Below are positions 44,633 to 57,626 of a stretch of 64,000 nucleotides of DNA, in pieces (the first letter of the stretch is position 1; every line of letters begins with the position of its first letter). The DNA lies in NCBI RefSeq assembly GCF_035046505.1, contig NC_089821.1, positions 181,258,031 to 181,322,030 on the forward strand, in the 5' to 3' direction. Both the position numbers and the translations under genes were made by a program. Source of the DNA: Tiliqua scincoides. Lineage: Eukaryota; Chordata; Lepidosauria; Squamata; Scincidae. Under the pieces are notes generated by a model that saw only the letters and a list, made by a program, of their open reading frames with translations, did not search any database and was not told the DNA's origin.

Positions 44633-45837
44633 CCTGGATTGCCTGCTTTGTGTGAAGAGCCCCATGGAAGAAGGAGTGAGGATCACTGCATTCTGATCCT
44701 CGGAGCACAGCAATCTGGATCCCTCACCTCCAGGCACTTTAAAAGAGCCCAGCAGGGAAAGAAGCAAAATCACTCTTTCCTCTACGCGGGCTCTTTAAAC
44801 AAATGGGAAATGTTGAACTTAACATGAAAGTAATCAATACAGTACATGCAAATGGGGCATAATTTCTCCATGTTAAGTTACAGTTAATGCTGCTATGTTT
44901 TACAAACACCAAGAGAATCATTTTGCTGATATTTTTTTTTCTCTCTGTTTCCTGGTATGTTAGCAGGCAATTTCATTATAATTGCCAATTAAAAAGTTTC
45001 GTCAGTTGACGTGTCTAGTAGATTTTCTGCTCCCAGTACTTAGTTTCCATTGGTTGAATCCAAAGATTTGGTCTATAAATAGACTGAACTTTTAATGGAA
45101 TGAGAACTGTGTTCACAGAAGACCCCTTCCATGAGTGGAACGGCATCAACAGAAATTCCTTCCATTCATTGAGCAAAACCATGGATCCAACCCCATGTCC
45201 TTTTTCACATGTGTACAGTTCTCTCTGGTTTGCCAGTCTCATTTGGAGCAGTGCTACCCTGTATCTTGTTGATCTTGTCTATATATGCAAAACTTTGCAT
45301 AATAAGATTAATGTCGATTGCATTTCCTTTTCAAGTAATGTGAAAATGAGTCATCTCATATTATAATAAAAATTAGTCATATAATAAGGGAACATGGATT
45401 TGGGACAACTGTAGTCAATTATGAAGATTGGAATATTTAGTTATTTTGCTGTTTGAACTTCCAAATCCATGGCATTGACTGATATTTTGCATGATGAAGA
45501 AACATTCATTTTTTTCAGTTGGTCAAGGAAACCCTAAGATGCAGATTTGTCTCTTACATAGATGATACCTACAGAGTCCAGTCCCCTATCTCAGTATGCG
45601 CTTCAGCTTGGCTGGGGAAAGAAGTGTAATGAAGGGTTGATATGTACTTTCTGTTTTAATTAGTAGGCTGTTTAATTTATTTATTGTTTTTAAAGTCAGC
45701 TGCCTAGTGGGGTTTAAGCCAGGAAGATCTGATACAAGTGTTTTACAGCCCAGTCCTCTGCATTGTGTGGGTTGGTGCAGCACATGCTAGCCAACAAGAA
45801 AGTGCTGTAAAGTAAGCAAGCACACCCAGACACATGC
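44633..45837. other. Unique stretch, possible conserved island at 44860-45010
   Basis: 44860-45010 is AT-rich and repeat-free with words such as TTTCATTATAATTGCC and AATTAAAAAG. No gene motif or transposon end is recognised. Confidence 0.3.
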
Positions 45838-45998
45838 AGACTTGAGTCAGCGTGCATGGAGACGAGTGCCGAGTCAGGGGGGCCCTGACTTGAGAGTCTT
45901 TTTTAGAGTCTTCCACACGTATGACTCATGAGTCGCAGAGTCACTCCAGATCACACATTTTTGCGACTCAAGTCCAAGTCATCCAAGTCAAGTTCCGA
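45838..45998. repeat. GAGTC/GACTC-iterated segment
   Basis: The words GAGTC, GACTC, CAAGTC and CAGTC recur throughout, for example GACTTGAGAGTC, ACTCATGAGTCGCAGAGTC and GACTCAAGTCCAAGTC. Spacing is irregular. It looks like a decayed short-period repeat or the internal part of an unnamed transposon. Confidence 0.5.
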
Positions 45999-46456
45999 AC
46001 ACTGTAGTACAGGCGTGCTTTACTTGTGTAACGGCCAACACCTGCCAATAACATGATCTGTCAGTATTGGCATTTCTGGTGCCAATACATGGTGCAAGCC
46101 AGTGCACAGTGCAGTGCATGGGATCTCCCAAGCGTAATTTTCTCCACTCCTCCAAATGACTGGCCATGGCCACTCATTTCCTTGAACACAGGCTGTGGCC
46201 AGCATTTGTTTATCCATTTCTGGATTCCACCAATAGTGGTATGAAAACATAAATCTATGGAAGCTATGAGGGAAAAGGCTAAGGCAAGACTACCACAAGG
46301 CATCATTAACGGAAGGTTTGGATATTGAGAATAAAGTCCACTAGACTATAGAGAGGGGAAGTTAAAAAAATGGCAGCAATGATAAACCCATCACCCTTAT
46401 TCCTAATGAGATATTTTTGAACGACTGCAAAGGCAGAAGCCTCATTTATCAGTAAC

Positions 46457-46487
<31 letters not shown>

Positions 46488-47299
46488 GATGGCATTTGTT
46501 TCTCACAGAGACCCTTACGCAATAAACGGTCTGATTTATGAGCACAGAGCTGTGTTTACGAAATGATGTGCCTGATGTTTCCAAGGAATCCCTGCAGAGA
46601 AATGTTGGACATTAAGCATTCGTGTGGCCTGAGAGCCAGAATGAAATAAGCCAGTTAGAAGACAAGGCTCCTTATCATCAGAAATTGGTGCCAATTTATT
46701 TTACAGTTACATAAGAATGCACTGTGCTTCATTTTACGTGGATATCTTGAATCAAAGCTGAACCCTATGGACATCCAAGGACAAACCTATTGTTTTATCA
46801 ACAACAGAAGTGGGGAAGCTTGCATTCTGTTTGCATGACATTCGATTTGGACCATAGCTTTGTCTGTTCCCTCATCACTTCTCAGCCCCCTCATCAGACA
46901 AGAAGCACACAAAAACATGGAAAATCTCCTTTCACATAGTCCTTTTTTTTTTTTTTTTGCTCTTCCAAAGTCATTTCTCAGAGCAAGACATCTTCAGATA
47001 CCAAAAAAAGAGAAACAGTTACAAGTGAATGATACCTTTCCTAGTTCACACAACATGAAGTAAAGAAAAAAAAACTGGCAAATAAATTTGGCCATGGTTC
47101 TCCAAAGCATCCAGGAAGCCAGACATTTTTATTTTCATTAGAGATTCAGCACAGAACTCTAAATTTCTTTTGGATGTTCAATGGCCATAGATAAGGTTTT
47201 CTTATGCTTAAAAAATCTTCTCCTTCCTCTTGGCCAACGACAGCCCAAATGCTGCTTTACTTGAACTATTTGTGTTAAGCCTGTGGGAGTTACACTCAC
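45999..47299. other. Intergenic stretch with a (CT)n microsatellite
   Basis: (CT)n at 46458-46485. 46560-46870 is repeat-free AT-rich sequence. A T-run lies at 46943-46960. No gene recognised. Confidence 0.4.
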
Positions 47300-47396
47300 C
47301 CAATGGTATTTCCCCATTAGAGGCAAAGATGGTCGCGTTTCAGGAAAGGCATAATGTCCAAACCGGATAGCCTGCATATTGGTATGTCTGGCACAG
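47300..47396 (-). other. Exon-like segment, 97 bp, weak
   Basis: On the minus strand a pyrimidine-rich tract ending CTCTGTTTCCAG precedes the segment and GTGAGT follows it, so both splice sites fit the consensus well. The frame that stays open reads SCARHTNMQAIRFGHYAFPE then TRPSLPLMGKYHW. I do not recognise the peptide, and no second exon was found nearby. It could be a real internal exon, an exon of a non-coding RNA, or chance. Confidence 0.2.
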
Positions 47397-48580
47397 CTGG
47401 AAACAGAGATAAATTGAGGGTGGATAAACAAAGCATTGGAAAGAATACAGGAAAAGCAGTGGAAACAGAACTAAGAAACATGTTGTTTATGCAGTGAAAA
47501 TTTGCGGGTAATGAAGAAGAGGGAAGTGGAAGGAAACATGGAGTCCAAGCTAAGCAAAGGGTGCCTCTTACAACTCTTTGCTAAAAGGGGCAGCAGGTCT
47601 TTATGTTGAAAGTGAAGGAGATAATATGTATTGATTTCACAATTTAAAATGCCAAAAAGAAATATTCTGAGTTTTCATGCAAGCCGTGTCTTAACAGAGC
47701 CCTTTACAACTCAGTTTTAAGCATATGCACTGTTAAAATGGCAGCAGCCTTGACCATTTCAAAAAACAGTCAATATTCTGTGGCTCAACAGAGTGAAAGT
47801 GGATGGGAATCATTTCTGTTCCAGAAATAGTCAGCTGGTAATCATTGTCAGAATATAAAGACCAAAACATATATTATTGTTGGTGCTAGTTAGCACATTC
47901 TAACAATCCAACACCTACAAAAGATTTGGCCATATAAAGGCTAAAGAGTTGTCTTTAGTGCATGAAACTGATGTACAGTCTGATTTGTTTTGAAAGTTCA
48001 AACATGCATCTGATCATGATAATCACTGACACACAAGCAATTTTCTTAAACATTCTGGGAGTCTTGCTCATGGCTCTGGAGTTTATAGTTAATATGGGAG
48101 GTTTCCTAAAGTGCAGTTATTTAATATTTACCTACATCTGGCTAAAAAAAGGTGCAAAGAATTTCATATACAAATGCCTCCATGATGGCCAAATACAAAT
48201 CTACACTCATTAATCCCACTCTGCAGACTGATACAGAAGCCAATTGAATAATGGCCACTGTTCCTCCTTAGAATTACTACCGTAGTCACAATTTATTAGA
48301 ATTGTAAACAGAATTCTGAAACTTAATGAGGATCTGCCCTGATGCTCTGGTTGCACTTCTGGTAGGAAGTCTGTGAAAAACTTGTGCTTAAAATCCTGAA
48401 GTGTTGCTGTCTTCAGGAACTGGTCACTGTATCAAAAGTATGAGAAAGTACAAGACACCTTCAGTTAGACTGGGATCACTGTGCTCTTGAGAAATTATTA
48501 TCTATTATCCTCTGCCAAAATGTAGTTATTTGAGGGTAGAAATCTATACAGTATTTGAGAAACTGCATATTGCTTGACGA
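47397..48580. other. AT-rich unique stretch
   Basis: No transposon ends, SINE boxes or coding motifs recognised. Confidence 0.4.
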
Positions 48581-49586
48581 GCAACCTAATCCTAACCTGC
48601 GCTGGCACAGCTCGGCCACATGGCCTGTGCTGTATCCAACACAGGTTAGGACGTGACTCAAGGTTTCCTTGGGATAAGGGGATATTTTCTTCTTGGGAAT
48701 AAGGCAGGGGTGCCCAAACCCTGGCCCTGGGGTCACTTGCGGCCCTCGAGTTCTCTCAATACGGCCCTCAGGGAAACCCCAGTGTCCAATGAACCTCTGG
48801 CCCTCCAGAGATTTGTTGGAGCCCACACTGGCCCGAAGCAACTGCTCTCAGCGTGAGGGCAACTGTTTGACCTCTTGCGTGAGCTGTGAGATGAGGGCTC
48901 CCTCCAATGCTTGTTGTTTCACGTCTGTGATGCAGTAGCGGCAGCAAAGGAAAGGCCAGCCTTGCTTTGTGCAAGGCCTTTTATAGGTCTTGAGCTATTG
49001 CAAGACCTTTAATATATTCATTTATGTAAAATTATGCAAATTTATCCAAATTTTAAATGTAAATTAATTCTTCCCCCCCCCCCCCGGCCCCTGACACAGT
49101 GTCAGAGAGACAATGTGGCCCTCCAAAAACTTTGCCAAAAAACTTTGCCAAAAACTTTGGACACCCCTGGGATAAGGGGATAGTTTTGAGCCCCAGTCTG
49201 CCTTATGGAGTTTCTAGGACCCACACCAGCTATTTAGCTAGTGCAAATCAGAGAAGTCCCATGTAAAACTGGGGTGGTTGGGAAGGTTATGAGGATATGG
49301 AGGAGGAGGCCTCCACTGATCCTGCCCCTTCCTGGGCCTGATCCACCCTTCCTTGCCTAGAAACACTACCTCACCACCTCCCTGCCACCCTTCCCAAGCC
49401 TCTGTGCTGCTCAGCACCTTACCTGCTTCCCCTGGTAGCTCTGGGGTCCGGATGCAGTGCCAGTTGGGTAGATTAGGCCTCCCTGCAGCACTGCCGACTC
49501 TCGATTCATCACAGGCATGCCTTACAGCACATTTGTGACACTGGGCCAGTGCAGCAACTGCCAAAGCGAACGTTAGGATTGCGCTG
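48581..49586. mobile_element. Long CAATCCTA-family element split by a hAT insertion
   Basis: Starts GCAACCTAATCCTAACCTG and ends GTTAGGATTGCGCTG. The interior TGGGATAAGGGGATA motif flanks the nested hAT at 48705-49169. CATGCCTTACAGCACATTTG near the right end matches other long-family members. The hAT is therefore younger than this element. Confidence 0.6.
48705..49169 (+). mobile_element. hAT-type element, 465 bp
   Basis: Same family as 33119-33550: CAGGGGTGCCCAAACCCTGG, GCGGCCCTCGAG, TTCACGTCTGTGATGCAGTA, end complement CAGGGGTGTCCAAAGTTTTT. Flanks GAATAAGG (48697-48704) and GGATAAGG (49170-49177), one mismatch. Next to the right end AAAAACTTTG is repeated three times (49123-49160). A C-run is at 49074-49085. 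Confidence 0.88.
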
Positions 49587-49644
49587 TGAGCATACAGTAG
49601 CATATTTCTAAAGGAAAGAACTATCAACTATAGATGTGCTAAGG

Positions 49645-50163
49645 CAGTGGTATTCAAACTGGAGTGTCACAACGCCCCAGCCTGAAGGCCCTGGCCTCTG
49701 CCCCTTTAAGGGGCAGGGACAGGTGGGAAGGCAGCAATACGATCCGATCCCCAGGATCTCATTGCTAACAGGGCTGCAGGGACTGGGATGGCATTCACCA
49801 GTCCCTGCAGCAGCCTTCCCGGAGTGCAGGGAGCCCTATGTGAGCATATGCAGGGCTCCCTGACATTCTAAAAGTGAAAGTGGAGCGATCGCACTCCACT
49901 TCTGGTTTGCGGAAGTGGAGCGTGATCACCTCACTTTCACTTTTAGAAGGCTGGGGAGCCCTGCAGGCGCTCGCACAGGGCTCCCTGCACCATGGGATGG
50001 CTGCTGCAGGGACTGGTGAGTGCATCCCAGTCCCGGCAGCCCCCCTTAGTGATGCAATCCTGGGGATCATGTCGCTGCCTTCTCCCGCCCCTGCTGCCTC
50101 CCTCCCCACCCCTGCAAGCACTTACTGTGGTTTTCAAACTCCCAGAGAGTTTGAAAACCACAG
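49645..50163 (-). mobile_element. hAT-type foldback element, 519 bp
   Basis: Same family as 28841-29313 in the opposite orientation. The complement starts CTGTGGTTTTCAAACTCTCT, the other end is CAGTGGTATTCAAACTGG. Flanks TGCTAAGG (49637-49644) and GGCTAAGG (50164-50171), one mismatch. The internal inverted repeat is again present (CACCAGTCCCTGCAGCAGCC near 49797 pairs with GCTGCTGCAGGGACTGGTG near 50010). Confidence 0.85.
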
Positions 50164-50171
50164 GGCTAAGG

Positions 50172-51338
50172 TATGGGAAAATCTAATAATGGGAACAGTC
50201 ACTGAGAGATACAGTAAACAGGTCCATTGTTATGTTGCATGGTTCCCATTTCTTGTATGAACAGGAAAAAAATACACAGAATACATACTTTGAAATCAAA
50301 TACATCTGCAGAATATGAATATGTTATAAGAACAGGAGTGTATTTTCAAAAATCTCTCTATACTATAAATATAGTGGATGATGTTATGAAAGAAAATGGA
50401 GCATCACATCTTCAGTGGTCTGCACTTTTTTTAGAAAGAACACTGTCCATTATAACAACAGAAGAGTTTTCAACATTTAAATACAGTGAAGGAACATACT
50501 GACAAAACAACACGGTTCTATAATAATAATCTTCTGCTCCTTTTCTTCTTCTTTCTTCCTAGAGAACATTGTTTTGACATTGAGATTGTTTTCAAGACTT
50601 CTTTTCTGAGATTACAATGGAAAATGGTATTTCATCCAAAACAGTGAGCTATTTGTGCTGTTGCTGCTCTTATAGTGGAAGGTCACGGAATCAGGAACAG
50701 GCATGCCCCTGTATCTGTGGGCGTTCCATTCTGGAACACCCCCATGGATAGCTGAATCTGTGGATATGGGGAGATATGGGCATCTGCCCACAGCCTCTGC
50801 CAGGTTCAGAATGCCTTATAAGGCAATAAAAACATCACTTCCAGTTTTACGATGAAACCAGAAGTACCTTTTTTTTTTTAACCTTTACAGTCATTCTGCA
50901 CCTGGTACAGGTCAGCAGACCCAATCTATGGTTAAGTGCAACCGCAGTTACAGGATTCATGGATACGCCCCCCCCATATTAGCAAACATGGGAACATCCA
51001 TTTGCTAGTACTGATAGCGATCTCTTTTCTAAAAATATTTTTAGTTTTGTACAATAAAAGTTTATTTCCAGAATTGTGCTGCCCAGGCCTGTTTCTCTAG
51101 TCATGAAAGCAAACTGTTTAAATCTCTTGCTTTCTTTTCAGTGTCTGAAAAAAGAAACCAGGTTTCCTTAGAAGAAACACAGAAAGAGCCAAAGAAAAAG
51201 ACCTGCTATCAAGCAAACTACATTTTTTTTCTCAGAAGGAAGTTGATGTCCTAACCAAAGAGGTCAGGAAACAAGAGGCTTCTTTGTTTGGAAATTCTAA
51301 CCTAAGAAAGTGTTCAGCTGGGTGGCAACCACTAGTGA
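50172..51338. other. Intergenic stretch with a pogo-like remnant
   Basis: About 50696-51000 has GGCATGCCCCTGTATCTGTG and, near the other side, GGATTCATGGATACGCCC with a C-run, an inverted pair resembling the terminus at 21070. The rest is AT-rich and unique. Confidence 0.4.
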
Positions 51339-51632
<294 letters not shown>

Positions 51633-51658
51633 ATATATGCATGATTCTTCTCTTAATA

Positions 51659-52309
51659 CAGGTTGAGCCTCATTATTCTCATGGGTTCCAAGAACTCGCA
51701 TAGATGGCACTCTAGCAAATCAATTTAAAAAACAAAGTCTCTTTGCTCTGGTGATTTAAAAACAGCCTCACATAGATGGCACTATAGCAAATGGCACTAT
51801 GGCACTATAGCAAATCAATTTAAAAAACAAAGTCTCTTTGCCCTGGTGATTTTTGTAGTGCACACTGAAACAATTAGTTTCTCTCCAGGAGCCTAGGCTT
51901 CAATCCCTCCCTTCACCAGAAACCCCATCAAGGGGGAAAAATGAAGGTGATAATCGTTGCCATTTAACCTTCTTTCAGGGGGATCCTTCAGGGGGTGCTC
52001 AGGGGGATGGGAGGAGTGAAGCTGAAGACAGAATGATTGATGGATTGTCAGCGACTGCCCTCTCTGGCATTATTAAAGACTATTTAAAGGGCCCTTCTCA
52101 TCAGCTTTGAGATAGAAAAATCTGTGGATACTTAGGTTATACCTGTAACCACTTGTATGACTGTCTCTCTGCAACAGTAAAAAGCAGTTTTTAAAATTGT
52201 GATTTTAAAGGGATGCATTTTCCCCCTTCTTCAGGGATCAGCACATTCCTTTTCATTTGCAGGGGCCATTTGTGTTGAGTCAAATCCGTGTATAACAAGG
52301 CTGGACCTG
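51659..52309. mobile_element. Pogo/Tigger-like element, 651 bp
   Basis: Flanked by TA at 51657-51658 and 52310-52311. Ends CAGGTTGAGCCTCATTATTC and the complement of CAGGTCCAGCCTTGTTATAC. Interior: AGCAAATCAATTTAAAAAAC, AAAGTCTCTTTGC and GATTGATGGATTGTCAGC. A segment (GGCACTATAGCAAATC...AAAGTC) is duplicated in tandem at 51710-51845. Same family as 61221-61685. No transposase frame. Confidence 0.8.
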
Positions 52310-52311
52310 TA

Positions 52312-53562
52312 TTGTGAAAATAAGGTAGCGTGGAATTGGTTTCTTTCTTTGAAGGCTGGTTTGATACATTCCAATATAATATACATTCCAAGGTGGGGCA
52401 TGGAGATGGTGCAACCAATCAAAGGTGTGGCATGGGGATGGTGCAACCATTCAGACAACAGAGGTTGAAATGTTGAGCCCTTCCCCCTGCTTGAATGTTT
52501 GCAAGTGGAATCAAGACAAGTATGCATGTCACCACAGAAACTGGAATTTTTGTGAGCAAATTAACCCTTCAACTTTTCCATTCAACCCTTTGCAAGTAGT
52601 TGGTCCTTGAAAACTTTTTTGTAGGCCTATTCAGGTCTTTGCAAGAGATCAGACTTGGTGATTCACAAAGGCTCAAGCTCTTGTGGATATTCACTCGGAA
52701 TGAGCACAAAAGCGTGACTTGATTTTAGGTCCAACATGAGGGTGTTCATGCATGCATCCTTAGTCTGGTGGCATGTTGCAAGTTTCAGCAGTGAGGGGTG
52801 CCCACACCACTGTGATCTTCTGCTCATGTTAGCAGATATGACATTAAATATGATGGCAGCATGCCACTCTGGTGATAGCTGCAAGCTACTCCAACCACAG
52901 AGGTAGAAAATACTCACATGTGCAGTGAGTGTACCCATCCAGAGCACTGGTACACATAGAGGCAATGCCCTCTGGACATACTGACACAGAGAGAAATGCT
53001 TTCTATTCCAATGTTCTTCCCAGAAAACTGTCAGACTAACAGAGCACGCTTGCTAAGTCATGCTAACATTTTCCATTTGTCCATGAAGGAGTAATAGTGA
53101 CAATCCTACTACTGAATATTGAAACAAATCTACATTTTTCTGAACTGGGAGTGAAGCAGGATACACTCCATAGTAAGTCACAGAGGACTGCACACTTGGA
53201 ACTGTATGGTCCCATATCAGCTCCACAGGGCAATCCTGCCTTAAAAACAACAGCACTTTAGGATACCTGAGTTCCATTTTGCATCTGCTGCCATTCTTGG
53301 GGATCTCAGAGACTGGGAGTGTGGACTTCAGCTTCTCCTGGCAGTGTCTGCCTCAAGTGAAACTAAACTTTTCCCTTCTTTCTGTACAGGACCTGGTGGA
53401 AAGGAAGGGAAAACAGACATTCGACTCTCAGATTCCTTAATTTTGAATCTTCATAAAGTTCAGTGTGGTCACTTTCTCTGAGCAGCTTTGGTTGCTGATG
53501 GGTTAAGCAGCATGGAAGGGCTTTATATCAACAATGGTGTATCTTTCCAGTAGATTGTCTTA
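52312..53562. other. Unique stretch, no gene seen
   Basis: A 38-bp-spaced repeat of GGCATGG(A/G)GATGGTGCAACC occurs at 52397 and 52431. No other structure is recognised. Confidence 0.4.
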
Positions 53563-53570
53563 GTCTAAAG

Positions 53571-53800
53571 CAGCCATTTTCAACCACTGTGCCATTGCAC
53601 ACTGGTGTGCCATGAATGGTTCCCAGGTGTGCTGCAGGAATTTGGGAGAGGGTCATTTATTAGTAGGGCCATTGGAGGGTGTGAGCCCCCCACTGATGGC
53701 ACAGTGTGCCTTGTCAATTATCTAAAAATCCGATGATGTACCTTGACCATTTTAGTGCCTTGCCAGTGTGCCGTGAGATGAAAAAGGTTGAAAATCACTG
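53571..53800. mobile_element. hAT-type element, 230 bp, perfect 8-bp duplication
   Basis: Flanked by identical GTCTAAAG at 53563-53570 and 53801-53808. Ends CAGCCATTTTCAACCACTG and the complement of CAGTGATTTTCAACC. Same family as 29322-29550. No coding frame. Confidence 0.9.
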
Positions 53801-53808
53801 GTCTAAAG

Positions 53809-55028
53809 TTTGCACTATTCCTAACCCCATGCTCTCAAGATAGGGCTCCTTAAAAATCAGCCCCCCAAATCATAGATAGCCATGTCAGTCTGTTAGACAA
53901 AAATCCAAACTCACAGCTGGGAAATACTTTTAACTTAAATACTTAAAACCAACCGAACGATGTAAACCTTGGAGTAGCAGACTTTAGAACTGAAGCTGAG
54001 ATTTTGTCAAAACACTTCATTGGGCTGGATGGTGAGGCAAAAATGCAGGGGGAAAGCAGGGCACAGAGGCAAATTCCCAAAGTCTGCAGTTTATAAGCAT
54101 AAGATTAAATGTAGGTGGAAGTATGGAAATTATAGTTGTTTACCTTCATTGGATGCTAGGCACTGATTTCAGGAAGCAAAGAGGCATGCACACACAACCC
54201 TCAATATCCATTTCTAGAAAATATGAAACCTAATTTGTTCTGCATCTAGTACTAATCAAAACACACAAACCCCTTACAGATCAGTATCAGTCTATTGTGT
54301 GGATAACTGGATTTAGGGTGGACTCCACTGTGGATTAAGCATAATTCATCCCACTCTGAGCATCTCAACCTGAAATGTGAATGGAATGGAGCAGCCAATT
54401 AAGCAAAGTAGGAAATGAAAAAGTGCTGTGGATCTATTGAAATATGTATTGTAGGCATCTACAATACTGCAAGAAGCCAGGATAAAGGGTTTGTTTAAAA
54501 GGGATGCAAAACTCGCCCAAATGCTGAGCTTTGACCAAACACGAGATTTTCTGCATGGTGGGCTATTGTGAAAAGTTGCTGAACACTCAGCTGATCTAAT
54601 CCACTGCTGAGCATATCACCATACCCTGAGTGAGCAGTATGCTCTGAATACTGAGGCGTTCGCTATGGAATCCAGTCACCTCAGCAAGATTCAATGGCAG
54701 GCTGTCGTTTTTGCACTGGGGGAGTGTGAGTCTTATATCACAGGTGATATAAATTTACATTTGAACATTCATTACATCCCCTTGTAATGAATAATAATTC
54801 ATTATAATGAATATTATATGCAGCTTTCTGGGATAAAAAGAGTGATATACATTTGGGTTTTTTTATACCACTGTTTTGAAAAGGTAGCATTGAATGTATT
54901 GCTCCTAGGGCCCCAGGAAATATTCAAGTAGTATTTAAAGTAAAAACAGAATTGTTTTTGAAAAGCTGCAATAACAAATACGCTCTTAGAATGAAACCCA
55001 CGTGACTACTTCATTGTTACCAGGCCAG
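53809..55028. other. AT-rich unique stretch
   Basis: No element or gene recognised; a short AT-rich palindromic TAATGAATAATAATTCATTA segment is at 54785-54805. Confidence 0.4.
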
Positions 55029-55692
55029 TGGCCAAATCCTAAAAGGCCTTTATGCTGCCAAACAAGCATTCTGGAGGTGCAAACCCCTGTCACAAAAGCA
55101 ACCATGCCAGCACACTCATCCTGGCTGCCACCACAAGTGGTGAGTGGCTGGGCCTACACAACCATGAACAGCGGGCACCCACTGGGGCAGGTAGGCCCTT
55201 GCAGCGGTTGGGAGGGAGTTGAGGAGGGGGTGAAATGGGGCCGGTGTAGGCAGAATAGGAAGGCAATGGGGGCAGGGAGGAGGGCAGTTCAGGCCTGGGA
55301 AAGTGGTGGATTTGGCAGCAGTAGCACCCACTAAATCTTAACCGCCTTCCTGGGCCTGATCCACCTGCACAGCTCAATGCAGCCAGCTATTGAGCTGCTG
55401 CAAGTCCGAGTTGACCCATAATGGCTGCTGGGTTTTGCCCCAAGGAGGTCTTCTGAGGCCCAAACTTCCCTGTGGAATCCAGAGGATGCTGTGTTGATGC
55501 TGCTGTATGGCAGCAACTGTTACCCTGCACATGCCTGATCTCGTCTGATCTCGGAAGCTAAGCAGGGTCAGGCCTGGTTAGTACTTGGATGGGAGACCGC
55601 CTGGGAATACCGGGTGCTGTAGGCTTATACCATAGTCTTTCGAGACTGAAGGTTGCCAACCATTGCAGTGTAGGGAATTAGGATTGGGCTGC
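55029..55692 (+). mobile_element. Long CAATCCTA-family element hosting a 5S SINE
   Basis: Left end GTGGCCAAATCCTAAAAGG, right end GGGAATTAGGATTGGGCT. The interior has the GC-rich purine stretch seen in the other members. A 5S SINE sits at 55513-55661, so the SINE is the younger of the two. Confidence 0.5.
55513..55661 (+). mobile_element. 5S-rRNA-derived SINE with RTE-like LINE tail
   Basis: Full-length match to the copy at 16331: GCAACTGTTACCCTGCACAT, GATCTCGTCTGATCTCGG, AAGCTAAGCAGGGTCAGG, GGGAGACCGCCTGGGAATAC, then TTATACCATAGTC, the TTCG loop and GAAGGTTGCCAACC. Boxes A, IE and C of the 5S internal promoter are intact to the eye. Confidence 0.94.
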
Positions 55693-57626
55693 AAGTCTAG
55701 CTTGTGTGGAGCGAGCTGGAGTCTTCTTGATTAAAACCTGGGTTGAAACGCCTCCAGATTCTGGCATGGTTAGAGCTGCTAGGAAAACATGGAGTGGATC
55801 CTGAGTGTAACCATTACACTCAGGAACTTTGGAAGAAACAATTGAACATCAGTCCAGACAAATCCTCTTTCTACTTTCGATTCATAGTATGGCTTTTGAC
55901 AATCCACTTTCTTGTCCTCGATTCACTGTGTATAAAATAAGAACGACTGTGACCTTGTTTGGCAGCAAAAGCCTTCTGAGAAATTTCATCAATTTTTAAA
56001 GAAAACTTATTTTTATTTGAAACTCCTCGGACGGTTTGCAAAAGCAGAATTTCGGGAGAAGGCAGTGATGATCTATTGATTGTCTTGACAAATGTTGCTG
56101 GTCTTGTCCCTCTGATCCAGGAACATTATGTCACTCGCTATAAGAAATAGAAAATACGTAGTGTAAATGACTAACCTTAACACAAGCCAGATCCTTATGA
56201 TGCAATTGCTGCTTTGGTGGAACATAATAACAATGTAATGCTGGCATTGCATGTTGTTTAGCTGTTTTATGCAGGTCTTACATGGGGTAGGCATCACATA
56301 ACAGTAAGGACTACAAGCACTAGCACACTTTTGTTAAAATCTAGGTTTATTTATTGATGGTTGAATGTTAGCATTATAGGCTAGACGTATTTGTGGGCAC
56401 TGGGCATCTTTTCAGATTCTTTAGTCTGGTAGGTACTGAATTTGGGAATAAAGGCAGAAAAAGGTTAGTGATGATTATCAATATTTTGAAGAAATGTGTC
56501 CAGGTCCATCCAGATCAAAATTCTCATAATCTTAGAACAGATCTGACAGACAGAGTAAGAAGCTGTAGATTAAAATCTCCAACATTCAGCATCTATTATT
56601 CTGAATATATTTCCACACAGTTTATTGTCCTGAGCCTGACAGATAGCATTTAACCATGACAACAGATGTTAATGAAAAGTGTTCAAAAGAGTTTTTTTTT
56701 AATGTGAAAAAAATTGTATGTGAGTCAAATGATACAAAGAGGGAAAAACGCCAAACTTGAAGTGGAAACATTAAAAGCTTGAAAACAAATGAATAGTTTA
56801 GAAATGAAACACCAGTCTTTCTCCAATTATTTTCAGTGAAGTTTTCCTTGGCAAAATGCCCTGGGAAATCTACTCTGGAAGAAATTCCGCTGCGTACCAT
56901 CTTTTATGGATCTGAAACATAAAAGTCTTAAGTGGTGCATTTTATTGTCATGTTCTGCGCATGAATAAAACAATGGGGTGTTATGTATATATGGAAGATT
57001 CTCATCAGTATGAGCAAGGCAGGGTGACGTCCTGCCACTTCCATTTCTGGCAAGCAGCTAATCACTAATATATAAGTTCTGGAAAGTTATGGGTTTTTTC
57101 CCCTCTTCAAAATGGCTGTTATAAGGATCAAATGCACATCAGTTTCTTTGCTTATTCCTTTGTTTCATTTTTTCTTATGAAATATATCAAATTTTAATCA
57201 TTAAAAAAACAGCTACCTAATTTCATACTTTTGCAAGCACAAGACAACCATAGGCAGCAATTTTAATCCAAGCCCCTTATCAACAGTATAGTCTAGAACC
57301 TCTTTTCCAAAGTACTTCATAGAATTTTCATAACAAAGGAATATTACTTTGTCTTTTCTTTACCCAAGTTATGCATCACCATACCAAATCTCAGACTACA
57401 AAGCATGAAATATCAAAGTTACATATTTTAGGGTTAATGCTTGATCATGAGGCTCAGAAAGAGACAAAGGTTATAATCCAGAATCCTGCATTTGAGTTCC
57501 TGTTTCAAAAAACAGCCTGCCATGCAGAACTTGTTAAAAGGAACAAAAGGAACAAAAAGTTACAATCTATGCTGAGTGTCTTTCACTTGTATCCATAATG
57601 AAATTAGCCTTGATTTACTATATCTA
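55693..57626. other. AT-rich unique stretch, no gene seen
   Basis: No transposon ends or coding motifs recognised over 1.9 kb; open frames up to 92 codons without family motifs. Confidence 0.4.

Noticed and set aside
44317-44696. Repeated peptide with KVWRGLQPQS units as a repeat protein
   Set aside because: The period equals the tandem array of the short CAATCCTA element and the frames are not kept between units.
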